DNA of 64,000 nt from Streptomyces sp. ALI-76-A (GTDB lineage: Bacteria; Actinomycetota; Actinomycetes; Streptomycetales; Streptomycetaceae): contig NZ_JASVWB010000002.1 of assembly GCF_030287445.1 (NCBI RefSeq), forward strand, positions 2,294,001 through 2,358,000, read 5' to 3'. Every line of letters starts with the position of its first letter. The stretch's first letter is position 1. The position numbers and the translations under genes are program-made. The notes beneath the pieces were generated by a model. It was given only the letters and a program-made list of their open reading frames with translations. It was not told the DNA's origin and ran no database searches. Below are positions 53,229 to 64,000 of the stretch, piece by piece.

Positions 53229-53247
53229 TTAGGTTAGCCTACCCTCG
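53229..53247 (-). promoter_or_regulatory. Iron box (DmdR/IdeR-type operator)
   Basis: The forward strand reads TTAGGTTAGCCTACCCTCG. The left half TTAGGTTAG matches the IdeR/DmdR1 half-site exactly and the right half matches at 6 of 9 positions. The site directly abuts the start of the siderophore permease operon and overlaps its probable -10 (TAGGCT, reverse strand), so iron-loaded DmdR should repress by blocking polymerase. Confidence 0.82.
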
Positions 53248-53355
53248 CGTCCGGTCACGATCCGGAGGGACGAGCGCCCGTGGCGGCCCGGCGGCCTCAC
53301 CGGTGCGGCTCCCCGCCCTACGACTCCCCGCCCCGCCGGGTCGTATGCCTCCGCC

Positions 53356-54384
53356 TCACAGACCCAGCCGGGCCAGCGCCTTCCCCCCGTCCAGCTCGCA
53401 CACCCCGTCACCGGCCGCCGTCCAGGCCGCCGCGCACAGCGCCCGCAGCCCGTCCATGGCCTCGCCGTCACCGTCCAGTTCGAGCTGCGCGGCCCTGGCT
53501 GTCGCCGTCCATCCGCCGCACCGGAACCCCTCCCCGTCCGCGGTGACCTCGGGCTGGCCGGTGAGCAACCCCCGCAGATCGGCGTCGACATACGTCGGCC
53601 GGTGCTGCGGCGGCGCGGCCAGCAGCTGCGGCCCGTCCGTCACTCCGGTCAGCACGAGCAGCGAGTCGACGTCCCCGTTGAACGCGCCCTCGATGTCCGT
53701 GTCCAGCCGGTCCCCGACCACCAACGGCCGCTCGGCACCGGTCCGCAGGATCGTCTCCCGGTGCATCGGCGGCAGCGGCTTGCCCGCCACCTGCGGTTCG
53801 GCCCCGGTCGCGATCCGTACGACCTCCACCGCCGCGCCGTTGCCCGGCGCGATCCCGCGCGCGCTCGGGATCGTCAGGTCGGTGTTGGACGCGAACCACG
53901 GCACCCCGCGCGCGACGGCATAGCTCGCCTCAGCGAACCGGCCCCACGGCAGATCGGGCCCGCCGAACCCCTGCACGACCGCCACCGGATCGTCGTCCGC
54001 CGACTCCACCGGCTCCAGCCCGCGCTCACGCAACGCCACCCGCAGGCCCTCGCCGCCGATCACCAGCACGCGCGAACCGGACGGCACCTGCTCGGCGATC
54101 AGCCGCGCGACCGCCTGCGCGGAGGTGATGACGTCCGACGCCCCCGTCGGTATGCCCAGCTCGGTGAGGTGCCCGGCCACGGCGTCCGGCGTCCGCAGCG
54201 CGTTGTTGGTGACGTACGCGAGACGCATCCCGCCCTCGCGCGCGGTGGCGAGCGACTCCACGGCGTACGCGATCGCGTTCCCGCCCGCGTACACCACCCC
54301 GTCCAGATCGAGCAGCGCCGTGTCGTACGCCTCGTTCAGCGCCCGACCACTGCCCTCGGGCCTCGTCCTGACGCCCTGGCTCAT
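53356..54384 (-). CDS. HAD-IIA phosphatase (NagD / p-nitrophenyl phosphatase-like)
   Basis: A 342-residue HAD hydrolase. ATG 54384 has AGGAG 9 nt upstream. Motif I is DLDGVVYAGG with nucleophile Asp. YVTNNALRTPDAVAGHL is motif II with the cap typical of class IIA. AGKPLPPMHRETI carries the motif III lysine and VVGDRLDTDIEGAFNGDVDSLLVLTGVT motif IV. The C-terminal 90 residues are less typical. Substrate is a small phosphomonoester, not identifiable. Divergent from the DUF1015 gene with 72 bp between starts. Confidence 0.92.
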   Translation of the reverse strand: MSQGVRTRPEGSGRALNEAYDTALLDLDGVVYAGGNAIAYAVESLATAREGGMRLAYVTNNALRTPDAVAGHLTELGIPTGASDVITSAQAVARLIAEQVPSGSRVLVIGGEGLRVALRERGLEPVESADDDPVAVVQGFGGPDLPWGRFAEASYAVARGVPWFASNTDLTIPSARGIAPGNGAAVEVVRIATGAEPQVAGKPLPPMHRETILRTGAERPLVVGDRLDTDIEGAFNGDVDSLLVLTGVTDGPQLLAAPPQHRPTYVDADLRGLLTGQPEVTADGEGFRCGGWTATARAAQLELDGDGEAMDGLRALCAAAWTAAGDGVCELDGGKALARLGL

Positions 54385-54456
54385 TACGCATCGCTCCTCG
54401 TTCGACGGCTTTCCCCCGATCATCGCGCATGCCACTGACACACGTACGATGCCGGG

Positions 54457-55749
54457 ATGAACTCAGCAGGCCACTCGGAAGCGACGGTGCGCCGAGGCCT
54501 GGAACTCACCCCGTTCCGAGGCCTGCGCTACGACCCCGACCGGGTCGGCACCCTGGCTGCCGTGACATCTCCTCCGTACGACGTCGTCGTGCGCCCGGAC
54601 GGCGTGCACCACCTCCAGTCCGCGGACCCTCACAACATCGTGCGGCTGATCCTCCCGCAGGCCGCGACCCCCGCCGAACGCAACGCCCAGGCGGGCCGCA
54701 CCCTGCACCGCTGGGTGTCGGAGGGGGTCCTCACCACCGACCCCGAGCCGGGCCTGTACGTCTACGAACAGCGCGCCGGCGACGGTCTGCTCCAGCGCGG
54801 GGTCATCGGCGCCCTGCACCTGTCGGAGCCGTCGGAGGGCGTGGTGCTGCCGCACGAGGACGTCATGCCGCATGTCGTCGCCGACCGCGCCGCCCTCATG
54901 CGCGCCACCTCCGCGAACCTGGAACCCCTGCTCCTCACCTACCGCGGCGACGGCTCCGCCTCGGCGACCGCCGAGATCGTCGAACGCGCCGCGCAGCAGC
55001 CGCCGTTGCTCGCGACCACCACGGAGGACGGCTTCCACCACCGCCTGTGGTCGGTCACCGACCCCGCCGACGTGGACCGGGTCCGGTCCGACCTGGCCCG
55101 GCACCAGGCCCTGATCGCGGACGGACACCACCGCTGGGCCACATACCGGCGTCTACGCGCGGAGCACCCGTCCCCCAGCCCCTGGGACTACGGCCTGGTC
55201 CTCCTCGTCGACACGGTCCGCTATCCGCTGCGGGTACGCGCCATCCACCGCCTTCTGCACGGCCTGCCCGTCGCGGACGCCGTGGCCACCCTGGCCGGCC
55301 GGTTCCGGGTCCGCCGCCTCGAAGTCCCGTTGCCGCAGGCCCTGGAGGCCCTGGCCGACGCGGCCGGCGAGGGCAACGCCTTCCTGCTGGCCGGCGACGG
55401 CGCCTTCCACCTGCTCGACCGCCCCGATCCGGCCCTGCTGGCCCGCACGGTCCCCGCCGACCGTCCCGCCGCCTGGCGCACCCTCGACGCGACGGTCCTG
55501 CACGCCACCCTTCTCGACCACGTGTGGCACATCCCCGAGGACGACCCCGCGCGCATCGCCTACATCCACGACGCGGCGGCCACGGTCGAGAAGGCCGAAC
55601 ACGACGGCGACACGGCGGTCCTGATGCACCCGGTCCACGAGGAGGTCGTCCGCGACCTGGCCCGGCAGGGCGTCACGATGCCCCGCAAGTCGACGTCGTT
55701 CGGCCCGAAACCGGCGTCGGGCCTGGTGCTGCGCGCGCTGGACCGGTAA
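54457..55749 (+). CDS. DUF1015 family protein
   Basis: A 430-residue cytoplasmic protein of unknown function. Family features: ELTPFRGLRYDPDRVGTLAAVTSPPYDVV at the N-terminus, ADPHNIVRLILP, a central LIADGHHRWATYRRL (GHHRYxT-type) motif near 215, and the end block FGPKPASGLVLRAL. The conserved histidines suggest an enzyme, possibly serine-kinase related as proposed for some homologues. Start ATG 54457 has only a weak upstream site. Ends at a bidirectional terminator. Confidence 0.88.
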   Translation: MNSAGHSEATVRRGLELTPFRGLRYDPDRVGTLAAVTSPPYDVVVRPDGVHHLQSADPHNIVRLILPQAATPAERNAQAGRTLHRWVSEGVLTTDPEPGLYVYEQRAGDGLLQRGVIGALHLSEPSEGVVLPHEDVMPHVVADRAALMRATSANLEPLLLTYRGDGSASATAEIVERAAQQPPLLATTTEDGFHHRLWSVTDPADVDRVRSDLARHQALIADGHHRWATYRRLRAEHPSPSPWDYGLVLLVDTVRYPLRVRAIHRLLHGLPVADAVATLAGRFRVRRLEVPLPQALEALADAAGEGNAFLLAGDGAFHLLDRPDPALLARTVPADRPAAWRTLDATVLHATLLDHVWHIPEDDPARIAYIHDAAATVEKAEHDGDTAVLMHPVHEEVVRDLARQGVTMPRKSTSFGPKPASGLVLRALDR

Positions 55750-55761
55750 CAGATCGAACGA

Positions 55762-55801
55762 AGGGGCGGGACCCCGGCCGACCGGCCGGGATCCCGCCCC
55801 T
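55762..55801. terminator. Bidirectional terminator hairpin
   Basis: An 18-bp stem with a single mismatch (55762-55779 with 55784-55801) and 4-nt loop lies between the convergent DUF1015 gene and the repeat-rich protein gene. Confidence 0.88.
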
Positions 55802-55812
55802 CCCCACGGACG

Positions 55813-58068
55813 TCAGTCCTTGTCGTCGCCCTTCACGTCCTCGACGGGCGTCTCGACGGCCGCCTCCAGCGACGCACCGCCGTCCTGGGCCTGGGCCTGG
55901 CCCTCGTCGTCGTCCGCGTCGTCGAGCTCGTCCACGCCGTCGACCTCGTCGAGGTCCTCGGTCTCGTCGAGGTCCTCGGTTTCGTCGAAGGCGTCGACGA
56001 ACTCCACGCCCTCCAGCTCGGCGAGCCGGTCCGAGGCGTCCGTGCTGCCGTCCTTGTCGGCCTCCACCGCCTTCGCGAACCACTCCCGTGCCTCGCCCTC
56101 CCGCCCGGCGGCGAGCAGGGCGTCGGCGTACGCGTACCGGAGTCGCGCGGTCCACGGCTGCACGGAGTTCGAGGCCAGCTCGGGGCTCTGCAGCGTCACG
56201 ATCGCCGCGTCCAGCTGCCCCATGTCACGCCGGGCTCCGGCCGCCACGAGCCGCATCTCCACCTGCCCGGCCTTGTCCAGCTTGTGCACCTCGGGCGCCC
56301 CAGCCATGTCCAGCGCCTTCTCCGGCCGCCCGAGTCCACGCTCGCAGTCGGCCATCACAGGCCACAGGTCCACGGTTCCCGTCATCCGCCGTGAAGCCCG
56401 GAACTCGGCGAGCGCCTCGCTGTACTTCTGGCTGGCATACGCCGCGAACCCGGCCGCCTCCCGCACGGCTGCGACACGCGACGCCAACCGCAGGGCCACC
56501 TTGGAGTAGGCGTAGGCGCCCTCGGGGTCCTCGTCGATGAGCCGGGCCACCATCACCAGGTTCTTGGCGACATCCTCCGCGAGCGTCTTCGGCAGACTCT
56601 GAAGCTCCTGCCGTACGTCCTTGTCGATCTCGTCGCCCGTGACGTCCTCGGGGATCGGCAGCCGCTTGATCGGCTCCCGGTCGCGGTCACGCTCGTCGCG
56701 GAAACTCCCGCCACCGCGCCGGTCGTCACGCTGGAAACCACCGGGACGTCCACCACGGTCATCGTCCCGCCGCGGCCCGCGACCACCACGGTCGTCCCGC
56801 CCGCGGAACCCACCCCGGTCACCGCTTCGGCTGTCCTCACGCCCGCGGAAGCCAGGACGGTCCCCACCCCTGCTGTCGTCACGGCGGAAGGCAGGACGCT
56901 CCGCACTTCGACTGTCCTCACGCCCGCGGAAGCCAGGACGGTCCCCACCCCTGCTGTCATCCCGACGGAAGGCAGGACGCTCCGCACTTCGACCGTCCTC
57001 ACGACCACGGAACCCAGGACGGTCCCCACCTCGGCTGTCGTCACGGCGGAAGGCAGGACGCTCCGCACTTCGACTGTCCTCACGACCACGGAAGCCACCG
57101 CGGTCCCCGCCCCTGTCATCACGACGGAACCCACCGCGATCTCCGCGGTCATCAACCCGGCGGTCGTCACGCCGTTCACCACCACGGCCGGCGCGGTCGT
57201 CCCGCCGATCGTCACGCTGGAAACCACCGGGACGCCCACCACGGTCATCACGCTGGAAACCACCAGGGCGCCCGCCACGGTCATCGCTACGGGAACCGCC
57301 CGGCCGTCCACCACGATCGTCACGCTGGAAACCACCGGGACGCCCACCACGGTCATCACGCTGGAAACCACCAGCGCGTCCACCACGGTCATCGCTACGG
57401 GAACCGCCCGGCCGTCCACCACGATCGTCACGCTGGAAGCCGCCAGGGCGTCCACCACGGTCATCACGGCGGAAGCCCCCCCTGTCGCCACTGTCACGGC
57501 GGTCATCACGACGATCGTCCCGCCGGTCGTCCCGGCGGACGAAACCGCCCCGGTCGTCGCCCCGCCGATCGTCACTGCGTCCGGGCCCGCCACGATTGTC
57601 GTCGCGGCGGAAGCCACCACGGTCGTCATTCCCACGCGGCGCACCAGAACGGTCGTCACGCCGGAAGGCGGGACGGTCACCGTCACGCCGGACGCCACGG
57701 TCACGGTCGTCGTCCCTACGGGGGCCGCTGGGACGGTCGTCACGCCGGAACGCCGGACGAGGTCCGCGGTCGCCCTCACGACGATCGTCCCGCCGGCCGG
57801 GCCCACCGGAACGGTCGTCACGTCGGCCATAACCACCGCGGTCACTGGCACCACGGTCACTGCCACCACGGTTACCGGGCCCGCGATCACTGGCTCCGCG
57901 GTCGTTGCCACCGCGGTCGCTCGCGGGGCGGCCGGAACCACCGCCACGGTTGTCGTCGCGCCGGAAGCCGCCGCGGTCCCCGCGGTAGCCGCCACGGTCG
58001 CCGCGGTCACCACTGTCCCGTCGCCGCTGGTCGCGCTCCGGTCGATCGTCGGGAGAGTTGGTGGACAT
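55813..58068 (-). CDS. Protein with about 460-residue Arg/Asp/Gly repeat region and TPR-like C-terminus
   Basis: A 751-residue protein. ATG 58068 is preceded by AGGAG at good spacing. Residues about 8-460 are an extremely biased, probably disordered region built from GGFRRDD, RDDRGGRPGGFQ (12-residue units) and near the end three to four 27-residue units of the FRGREDSRSAERPAFRRDDS type. From about 465 a conserved helical domain begins (IKRLPIPEDVTGDEIDKDVRQELQSLPKTLAEDVAKNLVMVARLI) with TPR-like pairs to about 690. An acidic tail (EDLDETEDLDE) ends it. RGG/RDD-rich regions commonly bind RNA and can phase-separate. Located just after the rrn terminator, it may work with rRNA or ribosomes, but this is inference. 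Confidence 0.85.
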   Translation of the reverse strand: MSTNSPDDRPERDQRRRDSGDRGDRGGYRGDRGGFRRDDNRGGGSGRPASDRGGNDRGASDRGPGNRGGSDRGASDRGGYGRRDDRSGGPGRRDDRREGDRGPRPAFRRDDRPSGPRRDDDRDRGVRRDGDRPAFRRDDRSGAPRGNDDRGGFRRDDNRGGPGRSDDRRGDDRGGFVRRDDRRDDRRDDRRDSGDRGGFRRDDRGGRPGGFQRDDRGGRPGGSRSDDRGGRAGGFQRDDRGGRPGGFQRDDRGGRPGGSRSDDRGGRPGGFQRDDRGGRPGGFQRDDRRDDRAGRGGERRDDRRVDDRGDRGGFRRDDRGGDRGGFRGREDSRSAERPAFRRDDSRGGDRPGFRGREDGRSAERPAFRRDDSRGGDRPGFRGREDSRSAERPAFRRDDSRGGDRPGFRGREDSRSGDRGGFRGRDDRGGRGPRRDDDRGGRPGGFQRDDRRGGGSFRDERDRDREPIKRLPIPEDVTGDEIDKDVRQELQSLPKTLAEDVAKNLVMVARLIDEDPEGAYAYSKVALRLASRVAAVREAAGFAAYASQKYSEALAEFRASRRMTGTVDLWPVMADCERGLGRPEKALDMAGAPEVHKLDKAGQVEMRLVAAGARRDMGQLDAAIVTLQSPELASNSVQPWTARLRYAYADALLAAGREGEAREWFAKAVEADKDGSTDASDRLAELEGVEFVDAFDETEDLDETEDLDEVDGVDELDDADDDEGQAQAQDGGASLEAAVETPVEDVKGDDKD

Positions 58069-58140
58069 GGGTGACTCCTGTCTTCGGTACCGCAAGTCAT
58101 TCTCGCGCAACCGGGTACCCGGTGCGCTCTGGAAAAAAGA

Positions 58141-58185
58141 AAGGACCCCTGGTCCCCAGCTGAACGCTGGGGACCAGGGGTCCTT
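58141..58185 (-). terminator. rrn operon intrinsic terminator
   Basis: A perfect 20-bp stem (58141-58160 with 58166-58185) and 5-nt loop are followed on the transcribed (reverse) strand by TCTTTTTTCC, a genuine U-tract. It lies 11 bp after the 5S 3' end. Confidence 0.97.
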
Positions 58186-58196
58186 CCAAAGATTGT

Positions 58197-58313
58197 TCGG
58201 CGGCGTCCTACTCTCCCACAGGGTCCCCCCTGCAGTACCATCGGCGCTGTAAGGCTTAGCTTCCGGGTTCGGAATGTAACCGGGCGTTTCCCTCACGCTA
58301 TAACCACCGAAAC
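58197..58313 (-). rRNA. rrf: 5S ribosomal RNA
   Basis: Reverse strand starts GTTTCGGTGG and ends at CGCCGCCGAA, with the conserved GTTACATTCCGAACCCGGAAG and GGGAGAGTAGGACGCC blocks. About 117 nt. Ends are placed by comparison with remembered Streptomyces 5S, accurate to a few bases. Confidence 0.95.
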
Positions 58314-58416
58314 CCTATTGGTTTCGAGCGAACAAGCACACTTTTCAGTTGGATGTTCTGCTCTGAGCCGGCAACAGTCGTTGCCTCAGAACTAACACAG
58401 TGGACGCGAGCAACTG

Positions 58417-63378
<4,962 letters not shown>

Positions 63379-63545
63379 AATGTTCTCCCGTAATCGGGAT
63401 GACACCACGAGAGCGGAACAGCCAGGCGGAATAAGCCCGGCCGTTCACAGCGTCCTCGCTGTGTTTTCTTCAAAGGAACCACGCCCCGACCGAAACCGGC
63501 CGGAGACGGGGTATCAACATATCTGGCGTTGACTTTTGGCACGCT

Positions 63546-63558
63546 GTTGAGTTCTCAA
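63546..63558 (-). promoter_or_regulatory. boxA antitermination element in the rrn leader
   Basis: Reverse strand TTGAGAACTCAAC, the actinobacterial boxA form bound by NusB/NusE, stands about 170 nt upstream of 16S in an A+T-richer leader. Confidence 0.75.
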
Positions 63559-63882
63559 GGAACGGACGCTTCCTTTGTACTCACCCTCTCGGGCTTTCCT
63601 CCGGGCTTCCCTTCGGTCTTGCGTCTCCGACTCTATCAGATCCTTTTGGACCCGATTCCCTGTCGGCGGGATTTGCTTCAAGGCCTTTGGCTTTCGCTTG
63701 TCGGCCTTTCGACATTCACTACGTTAGCCGATTCCCGAGCCAGCTCATAATCGGGTTCCATGAGTTCCGAATTCAGACATGCGGACATGTCGGATCGGCC
63801 CTCGCTGGAGGGAGTCGTAGGTAGTGGTTTGGCCGCTTCCGGCTGCTGGCGAACGCCGTACCCGGGTCAAGCGGCTTGGACT

Positions 63883-63911
63883 ACATTACGCACCTTCGCA
63901 AGGCGCGTCAA
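63883..63911 (-). promoter_or_regulatory. rrn promoter (HrdB-type)
   Basis: On the reverse strand a -35 TTGACG (63906-63911) is separated by exactly 17 nt from a -10 TAATGT (63883-63888). The start point would be near 63876, about 500 nt before 16S. Streptomyces rrn operons usually have several promoters. Others may lie in 63560-63880, but I could not define them. The sequence right of 63912 to 64000 shows no gene. Confidence 0.82.
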
Positions 63912-64000
63912 CTTCGGCGGCGCCTGGGCACGTGGGCCCTATACGGGCTCACCGTCGGGTCGTTGGCGATCCAGAAGCGCCAGGGATGGACGCCTCCGTC

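Noticed and set aside
56621..57832. Long rightward open frame antisense to the repeat protein, rich in Arg/Pro/Ser
   Set aside because: It is the mirror of the in-frame RDD/GG codon repeats on the other strand. No start site, no domain, and the reverse frame has a Shine-Dalgarno and a conserved C-terminal domain.

Overview
The window is high-GC actinobacterial DNA and is best read as a core-chromosome segment of a Streptomyces species. Evidence for this is the streptogrisin-type secreted proteases, a SepF-like division protein, an Rpf/LysM cell-wall hydrolase, many GTG/TTG starts, 4-bp GTGA/ATGA gene overlaps, and an rrn operon without a spacer tRNA. Gene order der-plsC-cmk-tyrA-aroH ... rluB-scpB-scpA-(RHH)-parA-ald ... 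NUDIX-pyrG ... recN-nadK-tlyA matches the conserved actinobacterial neighbourhood and, from memory, the SCO1749-SCO1790 area of S. coelicolor. No database was consulted.

Left part (1-20.8 kb) is the most variable. It holds two tandem streptogrisin-like proteases separated by the C-terminal scrap of a slipin/SPFH gene, a protein with an extremely cysteine-rich tail, a SepF-like gene, a glutaryl-CoA dehydrogenase cut down to its last third, an MFS exporter, a PIG-V-like membrane protein, a PAP2 phosphatase, an I78 inhibitor-like protein and a WYL regulator. A branched-chain amino-acid-type ABC transporter follows, in which both permeases and one ATPase are fused into one polypeptide. An Rpf-type muralytic enzyme and two small unknown proteins close the section.

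Middle part (20.8-39.3 kb) is mostly leftward housekeeping: ribosome-assembly GTPase Der, PlsC, Cmk, TyrA, AroH, a rightward module with a Rieske lipoprotein and a small histidine-bearing membrane protein, an ADP-ribosylglycohydrolase, RluB, condensin accessory proteins ScpA/ScpB, a ribbon-helix-helix-like protein translationally coupled to a ParA ATPase, alanine dehydrogenase, a STAND/TPR protein, NUDIX hydrolase and CTP synthase.

Right part (39.7-58 kb) has a GH15 enzyme, a frameshifted LLM oxidoreductase relic, a PucR regulator, a glycosyltransferase, a 40-bp tandem-repeat patch, RecN, NAD kinase, TlyA, an SCP2 protein, an iron-siderophore ABC importer under a probable iron box but without a binding protein, a HAD phosphatase, a DUF1015 protein and a 751-residue protein with a roughly 460-residue Arg/Asp/Gly-rich repeat region. 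The last 5.8 kb is a complete leftward 16S-23S-5S rRNA operon with promoter, boxA elements, 23S processing stalk and a strong terminator. The repeat-rich protein is encoded immediately downstream of it.
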